Assembly: GCA_001604215.1 (NCBI GenBank)
Contig: LVAX01000107.1
Span: forward strand, 1-60,381
Source: Clostridiales bacterium Firm_18
Lineage (GTDB): Bacteria > Bacillota > Clostridia > Monoglobales > Firm-18
Reading direction: 5' to 3'
Length of the DNA: 60,381 nt
In this document: one piece after another, positions 16,611 through 27,241 of the stretch
Layout of the letters: each line of letters starts with the position of its first letter
Position numbering within the stretch: the first letter of the stretch is position 1
Translations under genes and position numbers: made by a program
The notes under the pieces: model-generated
The model's database searches: none
Told to the model about the DNA's origin: nothing
What the model saw: only the letters and a program-made list of their open reading frames with translations

Positions 16611-17990
16611 ATGAAAAGCTTCTACAAAGTTTATGGTGCTTGTCTGCTTGTGTCAATCGTTTTTTCAATGGTGACAGGCTGCGGCAGAACGACGACAACC
16701 AATAGTGAAGTTAAAATCGTGAATGTCTGGTCTCAGAACTCTCACAGCAAAATGGTTTATGAAAGGCTTGTAAATGAATTTAATACCGGCATCGGCAAAG
16801 AAAAGGGCGTTGTGATTAATTATGAGGTAAAGGAAGGCGGAACCTTAAACCAGACTTTGGAAATAGCCCTTCAAAGCGGTGATGCACCTGAATTGTTTTC
16901 CGGCGGAAATCTCGAAAAGATGGCGGAAAACGGCGATGTTGTGTCATATGACAAATTACCGGGAGGGGATGAGTTTGTAGAGAAATACCAAAACGTTCTA
17001 AGGCCGGGAATTGATATAATTAAAGGCAAGGTCTATACTGTACCCCATATGGCCACAACTCAGGGCCTGATCTATAATAAAGACCTGTTTAAAAAGGCAG
17101 GGCTTGTAGATGCAAACGGAGAACCAATTCCGCCCAGGACATTTGCCGAGCTTCGGGAATATGCCAAAAAGCTTACGGACAAAAGTCAAAAGCAATACGG
17201 TATAATTCTGCCTGTTAAATGGACCGGCTGGTTCGGTAGCGATATTTCCAGCCCCCTTATGAGCAGTTTCGGAAATATGGGATATGATCCCGTTGCAGGC
17301 ATATTTGATTTTAGCGGACTGATACCTATCATTGAAACGTTTCTTGGCATGCGTGAAGACGGAAGTATTCATCCCGGTGCGGAGGGCATAGATAATGATC
17401 CTGCGCGGGCACAATTTGCGACCGGCAATATAGGAATGAAATTTGGGTTTTCTTTTGACGTCGGTGTATTGAACGATCAATTCCCGGCTAAGTGCAACTG
17501 GGGAGTTGCCCCTTATCCGGTTGTCGATGAAAACAACAAATATCTGCAGAGGATGTCGGTGGGTTCTTCCTTCTACATGAACAAAAAGGCTTTGGACACA
17601 GTAGGCGGCGACAAGCTGATGGAAGTCGTGAAGTTTTTCTTGAGTGACTATTTTATCAGCGAGTGTTATAAGGAAGGTGTTGATTTGCCGACAGATTGGA
17701 ACCTTGTAAAAGATATGGAGCTAAAAAATCCCAAAAAAGGCTGGGAGTCATTTGCTCAACTGACATCAATATCGATTGTTCCTCCTCAAACTCCTAAATG
17801 TGATATAGGTACTCAGCCGCCGCTTGATACCGCATTTATAAATGAAGTCTGGATCGGGTCAATGAAACCTTCGGAATTTGTAGAAAAGTATAATAAGATT
17901 TATAATGACGGAGTCATAAAATATTATGATCTGCACCCGGATGAAAATATGCATCAGTATATTAACCTTGAATGGAATATCAAACGATAG
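16611..17990 (+). CDS. Sugar ABC transporter solute-binding lipoprotein
   Basis: A 459-residue extracellular binding protein of the CUT1 type. The N-terminal signal ends in a lipobox (MVTGC), so it is anchored to the membrane by a lipidated Cys. VNVWSQNSHSK opens the mature fold, and GLIYNKDLFKKAGL and AQFATGNIGMKF are typical family segments. AAGGTGGGG at 16596-16604 sets the ATG at 16611 rather than an upstream GTG at 16599. It is the first gene of the transport set and is followed 11 bases later by a permease. Oligosaccharide is the likely cargo. Confidence 0.94.
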   Translation: MKSFYKVYGACLLVSIVFSMVTGCGRTTTTNSEVKIVNVWSQNSHSKMVYERLVNEFNTGIGKEKGVVINYEVKEGGTLNQTLEIALQSGDAPELFSGGNLEKMAENGDVVSYDKLPGGDEFVEKYQNVLRPGIDIIKGKVYTVPHMATTQGLIYNKDLFKKAGLVDANGEPIPPRTFAELREYAKKLTDKSQKQYGIILPVKWTGWFGSDISSPLMSSFGNMGYDPVAGIFDFSGLIPIIETFLGMREDGSIHPGAEGIDNDPARAQFATGNIGMKFGFSFDVGVLNDQFPAKCNWGVAPYPVVDENNKYLQRMSVGSSFYMNKKALDTVGGDKLMEVVKFFLSDYFISECYKEGVDLPTDWNLVKDMELKNPKKGWESFAQLTSISIVPPQTPKCDIGTQPPLDTAFINEVWIGSMKPSEFVEKYNKIYNDGVIKYYDLHPDENMHQYINLEWNIKR

Positions 17991-18001
17991 GAGTGTAACA
18001 A

Positions 18002-18949
18002 TTGAAGCTGCAAAGGAATGCCAATGCTGTGAGCGTGTCATTTATCAGCCAGAGAAAAGTGTCAATAGCAGTGCAAAGTTATATTCTAATTGCTTTGCCA
18101 TTGATAGGTTTTTTTGTATTTTCGATATACCCTATTCTATGGACGTTCCGGTGGTCATTCTATTCATACAATGGAATAGCTTCTGCTACGCGGTTTATTG
18201 GCTTTGACAATTTTATCACGATGTTTACAACAGATTTTACATATTTTAAGCTATGGGGCAATACTTTTTTGTTCGCAGCTTGTAAAATACCGTTCGAGCT
18301 CTCATTGGCATTGGTTTTGGCAGTTTTATTAAGTCAGAGAATAAGAGGCTCCTCGTTTTTCCGCTCGATATTTTATTTGCCCAGTGTAATAAGCACAGCA
18401 ATTATCGGACTTATATTTTATAACTTATTTGGATATTTTGGTAATATTAATGCAATACTTTTAAAACTTGGTTTTATAAAAACCGAAATTGACTGGTTTG
18501 CTTCGAAGAATACTTCGGTAGCGGTAATTGTTTTAGCTTCAATATGGAACACATTTGGTATTAACGTAATGTATTTTATGGCGGCGCTTACAAATGTTCC
18601 AAAGGAGCTGTATGAATCGGCTGAGTTGGATGGTGCCACCAGGATTAGAATGTTTTTTAATATTACATTACCTATGATTATACAAGTTTTTCAAGTAATT
18701 TTATTATTATCTATTGTTGGAACATTGGGAATCAACGACATAATACTTGTCCTTACGGGCGGCGGTCCCGGAGGACAGACTTTCTCTGTTATGTCTTACT
18801 TAACCAAGCAGTTTATGCCGGGGTTTATGGATACGTCCACCCCGTCTCTTGGTTACGGTTGTGCAATGTCTGTAGTTACGACGATAATGTTTGCAATTGT
18901 TGCAGGTTTGTATAACATATTTAGTACAAAAATAAAAAACAGATATTAA
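18002..18949 (+). CDS. Sugar ABC transporter permease 1
   Basis: A 315-residue inner permease with six expected helices and the EAA loop YESAELDGATRIRMFFNITLP that docks to the ATPase. The start is TTG at 18002, six bases after AGGAGTG. It is of the MalF/UgpA type, forming a heterodimer with the next gene. Confidence 0.94.
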   Translation: MKLQRNANAVSVSFISQRKVSIAVQSYILIALPLIGFFVFSIYPILWTFRWSFYSYNGIASATRFIGFDNFITMFTTDFTYFKLWGNTFLFAACKIPFELSLALVLAVLLSQRIRGSSFFRSIFYLPSVISTAIIGLIFYNLFGYFGNINAILLKLGFIKTEIDWFASKNTSVAVIVLASIWNTFGINVMYFMAALTNVPKELYESAELDGATRIRMFFNITLPMIIQVFQVILLLSIVGTLGINDIILVLTGGGPGGQTFSVMSYLTKQFMPGFMDTSTPSLGYGCAMSVVTTIMFAIVAGLYNIFSTKIKNRY

Positions 18950-18971
18950 AAATGAGCAATGAGGTAGAAAA

Positions 18972-19817
18972 ATGAAAAAAAATGTGTGGCGTCTATGTAT
19001 CCTTGCTGTATTGGTATCGGTGGCGTTTATAACCGTATATCCGCTGATTTATATTTTTCTTGCTTCGTTTAAATCAAACATTGAAATATTGACAAACAGC
19101 TCAAGCATATTTCCCCAAGAGCTGACTTTTGAAAATTATATTTCAGTGTGCCGTTCGAATGATTTTAACATATTCAGGATGCTGTGGAACAGTATATATT
19201 ATACCTTGATCTCAGTAGCAATAGCAATCACAATATCATCAATGGCGGGGTATGCTTTCGCGCGGGGTGAATTCCCGTTCAAAAAAACAATATTTGCGAT
19301 GTTTACGGCTTTGATGTTTATAACAACCGGAGGTCTTGATATTTATCCGAAATTTAAAATCCTAACGGCACTCCACTTGAACCGGTCACTGGGTGCGCTC
19401 TTGTTTTTAAAGCTGTTCGGTGTTCCGATAGTAAACATATATCTGGTAAGAGGTTTTGTGCAATCATTACCGATTGAGCTTGATGAAGCGGCGCAAATAG
19501 ACGGCTGCAGTTTTATTGGTGCTTTTTTCAAGATTATTATGCCTCTTTTAGCACCGATCCTTGCAACAATAGGCATTTTGTCATTTCAGGCATCCTGGAA
19601 TGATTATATTATGCCTACAATATTTACTGCAACCCAACCAAAACAATATACGCTTATCGTCGGTCTTATGTCACTTAAAAACAGCGGCAGTGCCGCGGCA
19701 AATTGGAATCTGATTCTTGCGGGTACGGTTATTACATTGCTGCCTGTGCTTGTTGCATATGGTTTTGGAAACAGGTATTTTGTGTCTGGTCTTGCGGCCG
19801 GAGCAATTAAAGGATAA
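18972..19817 (+). CDS. Sugar ABC transporter permease 2
   Basis: A 281-residue MalG/UgpE-type permease with six helices and EAA loop LDEAAQIDGCSFIGAFFKII. GAGGTAG precedes the ATG. No ATPase gene occurs in the window, so the pair probably uses a shared MsmX-like ATPase encoded elsewhere, as is normal for Firmicute CUT1 transporters. Its stop lies within the ribosome site of the next gene, linking transport to the exoenzyme. Confidence 0.94.
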   Translation: MKKNVWRLCILAVLVSVAFITVYPLIYIFLASFKSNIEILTNSSSIFPQELTFENYISVCRSNDFNIFRMLWNSIYYTLISVAIAITISSMAGYAFARGEFPFKKTIFAMFTALMFITTGGLDIYPKFKILTALHLNRSLGALLFLKLFGVPIVNIYLVRGFVQSLPIELDEAAQIDGCSFIGAFFKIIMPLLAPILATIGILSFQASWNDYIMPTIFTATQPKQYTLIVGLMSLKNSGSAAANWNLILAGTVITLLPVLVAYGFGNRYFVSGLAAGAIKG

Positions 19818-19829
19818 GGAGGTGTTCCG

Positions 19830-22800
19830 TTGAAGTATTTTTGTCGTTTAGCGGGCTTATCGATATTCATAATATATGTGATTTTCTGCTATAATGTATC
19901 TGCTGAAAATATGCCATTTTCGGTTTTTTATGATGATTTTACGGGATACAGCGAACAGAATTCAGCATATGGAGTATCGAACATAATAACAAGTTATCGC
20001 AATTCCGGTACGGAAAAGATAATTGCTGCAAATCCTATTACAAAAGCCAAATGGATATTATCAAAATATTGGGCCGGAGACACTTCGGTCTCGTTGCCTG
20101 GAGGGGCGTACGTTGATCCGATATCACAAAAACTTGCAGTCAGGGATGGCGGATATAAAGGAACAGCGGTTAACTTAGATTTAGGCAGTATCGATACAAG
20201 TGGTATTTGCGAAATTCAATTTGAGCTTTCTACAAATAAGAGCATGGCAATGGGACTGAATTTATTTATAAGCTCGGATGACAAAACATTCTATTCCTTT
20301 GGAATCAACGGAAGCAATGCCGCTTATGTTTATGGCGGAATAGTTAATACGCCGTATATTGTAAAATATAGTGCGGGAACGCCGAGCGTGATTACTCCCA
20401 CGGAGACATCTTCGTTTTCCCACGATACAGGTTTTGCCCAGTGTTCAATTAAACTAAACGGCGACAGTATCACCTTTACAGTAAAGAACACTGTATCAAA
20501 CTGGACATATACAATAAAAGATTCGCAACAGTTAAATATAAAGACATCGTATAAATATCTATGCGGCGCATTTTGTGTTGGTTCTGCATCAACTGACGGT
20601 ACGGGATATATAACAAATATAAATTTGCTTGTGAATAAAGATATTACATATACCGAAACAACTTATACTAAAACTTTCTTGGATGATTTCAGCAGCTACA
20701 CTTCAACCCCGTATAACAGCGCTGCCAATGCATTGGCGTATGACGGAACGGCAAGGGTAGTAGCAACACACAGCAGCGGTGCTAACTGGTGCCTCTCGGC
20801 AGTTAATATAGGCCGCTCTTTAGAAGCACCTGCCTACACATGGATTGAAGCCGCAAACAGTAGGCTGGTTTTGACGAGCAGTCAGGGATATCCTCAGGCT
20901 GTAAATTTGGATTTAAGCCCTGTTGCCGGAATCAGCGAGATTGAAAGCCTTTCATTTACAGTTGCTAAAAACGGTTATGCTATGACAGGTACAACAATGT
21001 TTATCAGCAGCGATGAAAAGACATATTATCAGTTTGGTTTTTCGGGTTCTGAAGGCACCGTATACGGATTATCGAAATATACGCCTTTTGTCGCCAAGAT
21101 AGTAAATAATGCAACTCCTTCTGTCAGCAGCAACACTTTATATTATGATACAGCAGCATGGGCTTCGGGTGATATTCCTGCACAATGGGAAATACAGGTC
21201 AACGGCAATGTTCTAACTTGGACGGTCATCGGTGCAACCGGGAAAACATGGAGCGGCACACTTACCGACAGTTATATTGCCGTGAGAAGCAATTGGAAGT
21301 ATCCCATGGCGCTTTTCGCCAGAACAAGCTGGAACAATACAGCGTCTGTATCCGATGTGAATATGACATATACGGTGAAACCGGTAACGAATTTAAATGA
21401 TGCGGAGAACACGGTAGAAGAATATTTTGATACTTATTCATCTTATGCCGGCGTGGAAAACGCGATAACCTTTATAAACGGAACATCACAGTTGATGGCA
21501 ACTCATAGCTCCGGCGCAAATTGGATTGCCTCCGGGGTGAATGTAGGATTATTTAACGGCAATACTGGCAAGGCGTACTTTGATTCCGCAACTCAAAGCA
21601 TTGTTTTATCTCATGGCACAGGACGGCTCCAAACAGTAAATTTAGAATTAAGTGCAGACGCGAATACCTATGATTTAAAAGAATTGTCCTTTGATGTTAA
21701 AAAAAATGGTTATGAGTCAACAGGGATGAATATGTTTATCAGCAGAGATGAAAAAACGTATTATGAATTTGCCTTTGCCGGCAGTGAGAATTACCATTAT
21801 GGCTTGCCGGAATATACACCTTATGTCGCCAAAGTTGTAAACGGAACAAATACAAAATTATATAATGATGCTGTTTTTTGGTGGTCCGCTTCCGATATAC
21901 CGGCAAACTGGACAATTAAGGTGGACGGTAATCTTGTGAGCTGGACGGTAACGGGAGCCTCGGGCAAAATGTGGTCGGGGAGTTTTACCGATACTGATGC
22001 AACAGAAGGGAGCAACTGGCAGTATCCTTGCGCGGTTGCGGCAAGATCAAGCTGGAATAATGTAAGTGCCATAGGCAATGTTACTTTTAAGGTGAAGTCG
22101 AAAAAGGCGTTAAGATATTTTAATGAGGATTTTACAACATATACCGACTCTGATTATTATGGAACGATAAATAACGCGGCAGTTTATTCAGCGGGGGGGA
22201 CGCCCGTGGCTTCCGGTGACGGATATTCCTGGATACTGTCTGAAAATGTGATTTCGTATAATAAGCAAGGCAAGGCATGGATAGATTTAAGCAATTCTCT
22301 CGGAGTATATGATACAATGGTGCGTATGACGGCTGTCAATTTGTACTTTAATGATGAACAGCCGAAGGAATTGTATTCGCTGAGTTTTGACGTTGCGCGA
22401 TACTCTTCAAAGTCAAGCGGAATGAATTTATTTATCAGCAGCTACGAAAATACATATTATTCGTTTGGTATTAACGGTAGTGAAAATAACTATGCGGTTG
22501 GAGGCGTTGCCAATATTCCATATGTATTTACAAACAATGGCGGGACTATAACTGTAATATCACCTGCAGCAGATTTGGGCTGGACGGTTGCTGATACTGC
22601 AAAGGTTCATTGTGACATTTCTGTAAGCGGAACGGTGATTACCTGTTTATTTACAACCATAACCGGTAAAACGTGGACGTTTTCATTTGACGATTCGGAA
22701 CAATTATCGCTGATCAACAGTGATTATAAATATCTTTGCGCGGCTTATAATAGGGCAGGAGGTACCGGAAAGGATTATGCATTATTTTCAAATATTAATA

Positions 22801-25349
22801 TAATATGCGCTACGGATATGTTGCCCCGTGCATACAACAAAAAGGTTTACTCGAATTTTGCTCTGCAATATATTTCAGACAGGGCTGTCAACACAGGAAA
22901 TAACGAAGAAATTAAAAGTACGATGGGAGTTAACCTTCAAAATGTTATTGTAGATACGGGTCTGGCTAAAGTGAATGTGAATGAAGACAATGTGTTGACA
23001 CGTGATGTTGAGGAGCTTTTGGGCGTACAATGTGAATTTTTCAGTATTTCAAATGATAATTATGATTATTTTTATGATTCGGATGGGAATCTAAGAGAGG
23101 ATTATATCGAGTATGCGCAAACCTGTGCGCCTATCCCGTCTTACCGATTTGGCGGAACATCTTCGGATTTGGTGAATTTCATCAATACGATAGGAACGCT
23201 GGATGAAAGAAAAGCGTCGGAATTCATTGTGAATATAGATAATATGAATTTAAGACCTGCCGGCGTTTTGAAAATGGGGTTGGTCGAATGGATGAAGGTT
23301 GCGTATGCAAATAATCCGGACGCGTCATTTATATTATGCGTATCGTATCTTACAACCTCGGCAGAAGACGCGGGAAAGCTTGCTGAGTTTTTATTCGGTG
23401 ATGTTACTACCGAGTGGGGAGCAAAAAGATTACAATATCTCGGAAGAGCAGAGCCTGTTAATGTTGAGTATTTCGAGCTGGGGAACGAAATTGCCTGTTA
23501 CGAAGAGGAAGGCTACTCTTTAAATGACATACAACGGTATATTGATTGTTCAATAGCAATGATAAATGCAATTAAAGCTGTTAACAGCAGCGCGAAGTTT
23601 ATGGCATGCGGTGCAAACAATATGTGGGGAGGAAGAATAAATTACTGGCGGAATTGGACATATAACATAGCACCGTTGCTTGAATATGTGGATGCGATGT
23701 CGCATCATCCATATTATTACGGTCATTCGGCTGAATATATGATGTACTTCGCACGGCAAATGAAGGAGGATTGCGATACAATTGTTGCGCAAAACGATTT
23801 CCGCGATGAGAACGGAAGCCTGAAAGATATAAAAATTGTATCCACTGAGCACGCGAGATATGCGTCATTTGATGAGACTTCCACATGGTTTTCGGCGCTG
23901 GGCACCTCATATTTCTTAGCTATGACAGGAAAGTCGGATTATATGGACGGCGCGTATTACCATAATATCTGGGGACACAGAATGTGGGCGTTTCATGTAC
24001 ATGCTGACGGTTCATTTTACAAATCTCCCACTGAAAAGGTATATGAAGCGTACAGCAGTGCGATAAAGGATATGGTTGTTGAAAGCAATGTAAATATTTT
24101 CGGCGGAAGCAGTACAAACGGCGATGGGCTCTATAGTTCGGATTTATCTACATTGGTTAATGTTATTGCTTCCAAGGCGTCCGATGATGACACCGCTTTG
24201 TATCTGGTGCTGACGAACAGAGCGCCTTATACCAATGTCAATGTGAATTTCAGCTTTAATAATGCTTATACCTTAGCAGAGGAAACGGTTGTAAGGTCGG
24301 CAAATATTTATACGCTAACTTATAACGAAGCCTGTGAAGAACTTACAACACTTGTAACCAATCAAAAGAATATACCTAATTTCACCAGCTATCTTCTGCC
24401 GAACGCAAGCGTTGTTGTACTCAAGCTATTGTATCAGGCGCCTGCGGGTGTTAACACGATAGAGGATGATTTCGATTATACCAATACGGCAGAGCTTAGC
24501 GGGCAGAACGCACCGCAGATTGTTGCATCAGATAGTCAGACAAATTGGTCAACATCAAGCGTTCATAGGGGATACGGCACGGCAAAGGTGTATACTTCAA
24601 TTATGTCGTCAAGCACAAGAACTTATTACGGAAGTGCGGCGGTCTTTAACAACGCGCTTCAGATTAAAAGCTGTTTAGGAAATGCCATGGTTGTGAATTA
24701 CGATTCAGGCGACCTGATAGGGGAGAACAACCGGATACTTCAAATCAGCTTTGATGTAACCAACGACAGTTACAGCAGCGGCGGAATAAGGCTGTTTATC
24801 AGTGCAGACGAAGCAACCTATTGTGAGCCTGTTTCTACTTTAACGGGCAAGGTTCATTGGGTAATCATCATAGACGGGACGAATGCGTCCTGGAAAGCCA
24901 CCGCAAACCAATATACGCAATCAGGTACTTTTGAAATCCCAAACAGCTATAAGTATTTGTTAGCATTTTACAATAAGGCTGTGAACAATTCATATACGAC
25001 GTGGATAGGAAGTTCCTATTTAACGGGTGTCGGTTACGGCGCCGCGGTATTTGATAATTTGGAAATTACATATAGCGGTAATCAGACCATTAGTTATATC
25101 ACGGATTCATCGGGTGTGACGGTTACGATTCTGCCGCAGTTGTATACGGCGAATGAAATAAACGTATGGACTGCTTTCTATGATGATGACAATAAGCTGA
25201 TTCAGCTTGTCATGACCGATATAGATAAATCAAAGGAAACACAAAGCTTTACTTTGGAAAAACCGGAAAGCTATGGCATTGGTAAAATATTTGTTTGGGA
25301 TGGCATTGCGTTAATCAAGCCGATAGATAAAATATTATATATCCGATAA
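19830..25349 (+). CDS. Giant secreted multimodular clan-A glycosidase
   Basis: 1839 residues, starting at TTG five bases after AAGGAGGTG. A signal peptide (about 1-26) is followed by four copies of a ~230-residue beta-rich module (about 28-270, 283-520, 530-755, 758-1000) with hallmarks DDF at the start, FISSDEKTYY and WTVTGATGKTWSG. The catalytic barrel (about 1000-1540) has YRFGGTSSD, FELGNE with acid/base E1220, AMSHHPYYYG and VSTEHARY with nucleophile E1340, a pattern close to GH51 and GH79 in clan GH-A. A fifth module (about 1545-1750) and a C-terminal KIFVWD tail follow. No SLH or sortase motif is present, so it may be held by other anchored proteins. The substrate is probably an arabinosyl or uronosyl glycan, which is inference. 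Confidence 0.88.
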   Translation: MKYFCRLAGLSIFIIYVIFCYNVSAENMPFSVFYDDFTGYSEQNSAYGVSNIITSYRNSGTEKIIAANPITKAKWILSKYWAGDTSVSLPGGAYVDPISQKLAVRDGGYKGTAVNLDLGSIDTSGICEIQFELSTNKSMAMGLNLFISSDDKTFYSFGINGSNAAYVYGGIVNTPYIVKYSAGTPSVITPTETSSFSHDTGFAQCSIKLNGDSITFTVKNTVSNWTYTIKDSQQLNIKTSYKYLCGAFCVGSASTDGTGYITNINLLVNKDITYTETTYTKTFLDDFSSYTSTPYNSAANALAYDGTARVVATHSSGANWCLSAVNIGRSLEAPAYTWIEAANSRLVLTSSQGYPQAVNLDLSPVAGISEIESLSFTVAKNGYAMTGTTMFISSDEKTYYQFGFSGSEGTVYGLSKYTPFVAKIVNNATPSVSSNTLYYDTAAWASGDIPAQWEIQVNGNVLTWTVIGATGKTWSGTLTDSYIAVRSNWKYPMALFARTSWNNTASVSDVNMTYTVKPVTNLNDAENTVEEYFDTYSSYAGVENAITFINGTSQLMATHSSGANWIASGVNVGLFNGNTGKAYFDSATQSIVLSHGTGRLQTVNLELSADANTYDLKELSFDVKKNGYESTGMNMFISRDEKTYYEFAFAGSENYHYGLPEYTPYVAKVVNGTNTKLYNDAVFWWSASDIPANWTIKVDGNLVSWTVTGASGKMWSGSFTDTDATEGSNWQYPCAVAARSSWNNVSAIGNVTFKVKSKKALRYFNEDFTTYTDSDYYGTINNAAVYSAGGTPVASGDGYSWILSENVISYNKQGKAWIDLSNSLGVYDTMVRMTAVNLYFNDEQPKELYSLSFDVARYSSKSSGMNLFISSYENTYYSFGINGSENNYAVGGVANIPYVFTNNGGTITVISPAADLGWTVADTAKVHCDISVSGTVITCLFTTITGKTWTFSFDDSEQLSLINSDYKYLCAAYNRAGGTGKDYALFSNINIICATDMLPRAYNKKVYSNFALQYISDRAVNTGNNEEIKSTMGVNLQNVIVDTGLAKVNVNEDNVLTRDVEELLGVQCEFFSISNDNYDYFYDSDGNLREDYIEYAQTCAPIPSYRFGGTSSDLVNFINTIGTLDERKASEFIVNIDNMNLRPAGVLKMGLVEWMKVAYANNPDASFILCVSYLTTSAEDAGKLAEFLFGDVTTEWGAKRLQYLGRAEPVNVEYFELGNEIACYEEEGYSLNDIQRYIDCSIAMINAIKAVNSSAKFMACGANNMWGGRINYWRNWTYNIAPLLEYVDAMSHHPYYYGHSAEYMMYFARQMKEDCDTIVAQNDFRDENGSLKDIKIVSTEHARYASFDETSTWFSALGTSYFLAMTGKSDYMDGAYYHNIWGHRMWAFHVHADGSFYKSPTEKVYEAYSSAIKDMVVESNVNIFGGSSTNGDGLYSSDLSTLVNVIASKASDDDTALYLVLTNRAPYTNVNVNFSFNNAYTLAEETVVRSANIYTLTYNEACEELTTLVTNQKNIPNFTSYLLPNASVVVLKLLYQAPAGVNTIEDDFDYTNTAELSGQNAPQIVASDSQTNWSTSSVHRGYGTAKVYTSIMSSSTRTYYGSAAVFNNALQIKSCLGNAMVVNYDSGDLIGENNRILQISFDVTNDSYSSGGIRLFISADEATYCEPVSTLTGKVHWVIIIDGTNASWKATANQYTQSGTFEIPNSYKYLLAFYNKAVNNSYTTWIGSSYLTGVGYGAAVFDNLEITYSGNQTISYITDSSGVTVTILPQLYTANEINVWTAFYDDDNKLIQLVMTDIDKSKETQSFTLEKPESYGIGKIFVWDGIALIKPIDKILYIR
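19917..22810 (+). repeat. Four tandem copies of the large beta-rich module
   Basis: Approximate copies at 19917-20650, 20680-21380, 21415-22095 and 22110-22810. Each begins with an aromatic-Asp-Asp-Phe turn, has G-M-x-x-F-I-S-S-x-E-x-T-Y-Y in the middle and a W-rich end. Further copies lie at 24460-25080, 25525-26205 and 40895-41580. The fold looks like a laminin-G/concanavalin-type carbohydrate-binding module, but I cannot match it to a named family. Confidence 0.65.
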
Positions 25350-25401
25350 CCATATCGCTTAGGAAAAGCGTAAAATAAAATATTTAGAGGAGGAAAGAAA
25401 A

Positions 25402-27201
25402 ATGAAAAAATCAATCATTACAAAACTGGGTTCGACAGTTATGGCATTGGCGATTATTTTAATGTCGGTGGGTGTATTAACAATTGCGCCCACAGTATCG
25501 GTGGCGGGCACACAGGACTTTTTTGATGATTTCAGCAGCTACATATCAGCCCCGTATTATGATATTGACACCGCATTGCCGTATGACGGGACAGCGAAAG
25601 TAGTAGCGACACACAGCAGCGGTGCGGAATGGAGGCTCTCGACAGTTTATTATGGCCGCAATTTAACAACCCCTGCCTACATGTGGATTGAAGCCGCCAA
25701 CAAAAGGCTGATTTTGTCAAGCAGTCAGTGGTACCCGCAGGCGATTAATCTGGATATTAAAAAAGAAGCAAGCACTTACGAAATTAATAAATTATCATTT
25801 GATGTAGTTAAAAACGGTGATAAGTCTTCAGGAATGTCCATGTTTATAAGCTCGGATGAGAAAACATATTATCACATCGGTTTATCCGGAACAAGAAACA
25901 CACAGTATGGTGTTCCGCTGTATACGCCGTTTGTTGCAAAAGTAGAAAACGGAGCTTTCAATGAGCCGGTTGTATTATATTATGACAGCACACAAGCTTG
26001 GACGGCAAGTGATGTTCCCGCACATTTTGAAGTTACGGTATCGGGATCTACGATAAGCTGGACGGTAACGGGAGCAACATCACAAACATGGTCCGGGACA
26101 GCGACTGACACCTATATATCAGGTAAGACATGGCAATACCCGTGCGCGGCGTTTGCCAATTCAACCTGGGATCGCATATGCGCAATTTCAAATGTTGCAT
26201 TGAATTACAAGGAAAAAACTTTTGTATTACTGTTTGAAGATGGTTTTGACAGCTACACGGTAAATTACCCTTTGGGAACAGGCGTATTAAATGCAAAGGT
26301 GGGAGAAAACTGGCGAACAAGGGCGACCCAGTATTATGGACAGGCGGGTATTGCCGATGATCCGACAAATACAGACAATAAAATTTTGAAAATCAATGCG
26401 TATACCAATTACATTTTGACCTATAATACTGGGGTTAATTTCGTTCACCCTTTTAGTATTTCACCCAGTAGCGTTAAGCAGATACAGTTTGATGTATATA
26501 AAGACAACGACAGAGTGGGCGCGGGAATTAAGTTTTTGATGTCGGATGATGAGTCAACCGGATATGCATTGGACTTTCCGGGGTCACAGGCCGGGGGAAG
26601 ATACAGTTACAGATTGTATAAAATGAACAGCCTTGTAGATGATTTTACCTTGTTGACGGAAGGTGAAAGCGGAGATGTTGATGACAGGCTGCCGTTATAT
26701 ACATGGTTCACAGTTAAGGTTTCAATCGATGGAGATACTATATCATGGGTGACAAAGGACAGAGCAAGCGGCGCTGTGCAAAGCAAGTGGAGCGGCTCTT
26801 ATACATCACCAACTTCATTGCCTGAAAATACGGGCATACAGCTTTTTGGCGAGAACGCTAAAATGGACGGTTGTTTTGTATATTTTGATAATTTTAAATT
26901 ATATGGAGAACAGCAGTTATATGAAGACAACGGCGACGGCACGCTGACAATAAACATTAATCCGAGTCTGTATATTGATAAAATGGCTGCGGAAAGCACA
27001 AGCATTTCAGTTATAATTGCGTTTTATACCAGTGACAATGAATTAATAAGCGCCAATATAAACACAGTTACAGATCTGACTCAACCCACATCATTTATTG
27101 TCAATAAAGATAATACAACAGGAAGCTATGGCAAAATCTTTATTTGGGATGATGAAGTCAGCAAAGTAAAGCCGTTGGTGCGATTAACAAACATTGAATA
27201 A
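25402..27201 (+). CDS. Secreted non-catalytic module protein
   Basis: 599 residues, with a signal peptide (about 1-35, ending near SVAG), a type A module (about 42-268) closely like the second module of the giant glycosidase, a related type B module (about 280-502, GENWRTRATQYYG to FDNFKLYGE) and the C-terminal tail ending GKIFIWDDEVSKVKPL. No catalytic domain or SLH is visible. AGGAGGAAAG precedes the ATG. It probably binds the same glycan and acts as a scaffold or targeting protein; its type B half is almost a copy of part of the next gene. Confidence 0.85.
   Translation: MKKSIITKLGSTVMALAIILMSVGVLTIAPTVSVAGTQDFFDDFSSYISAPYYDIDTALPYDGTAKVVATHSSGAEWRLSTVYYGRNLTTPAYMWIEAANKRLILSSSQWYPQAINLDIKKEASTYEINKLSFDVVKNGDKSSGMSMFISSDEKTYYHIGLSGTRNTQYGVPLYTPFVAKVENGAFNEPVVLYYDSTQAWTASDVPAHFEVTVSGSTISWTVTGATSQTWSGTATDTYISGKTWQYPCAAFANSTWDRICAISNVALNYKEKTFVLLFEDGFDSYTVNYPLGTGVLNAKVGENWRTRATQYYGQAGIADDPTNTDNKILKINAYTNYILTYNTGVNFVHPFSISPSSVKQIQFDVYKDNDRVGAGIKFLMSDDESTGYALDFPGSQAGGRYSYRLYKMNSLVDDFTLLTEGESGDVDDRLPLYTWFTVKVSIDGDTISWVTKDRASGAVQSKWSGSYTSPTSLPENTGIQLFGENAKMDGCFVYFDNFKLYGEQQLYEDNGDGTLTININPSLYIDKMAAESTSISVIIAFYTSDNELISANINTVTDLTQPTSFIVNKDNTTGSYGKIFIWDDEVSKVKPLVRLTNIE
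26240..26905 (+). repeat. Type B module, copy 1 (duplicated in the next gene)
   Basis: This stretch matches 27360-28025 at a constant offset of 1120 bases. From 26731 to 26868 the two are nearly or wholly identical at DNA level, including silent sites, while the 5' part has diverged more. This pattern indicates recent duplication or gene conversion. Confidence 0.85.
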
Positions 27202-27241
27202 TATAATAACTACCGTGGATAATTGATTGGAGGATAATATC

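Noticed and set aside
19917..22810. CRISPR or DNA tandem repeat array
   Set aside because: The repetition is at protein level, about 700 bases long and diverged, and lies inside one coding frame.
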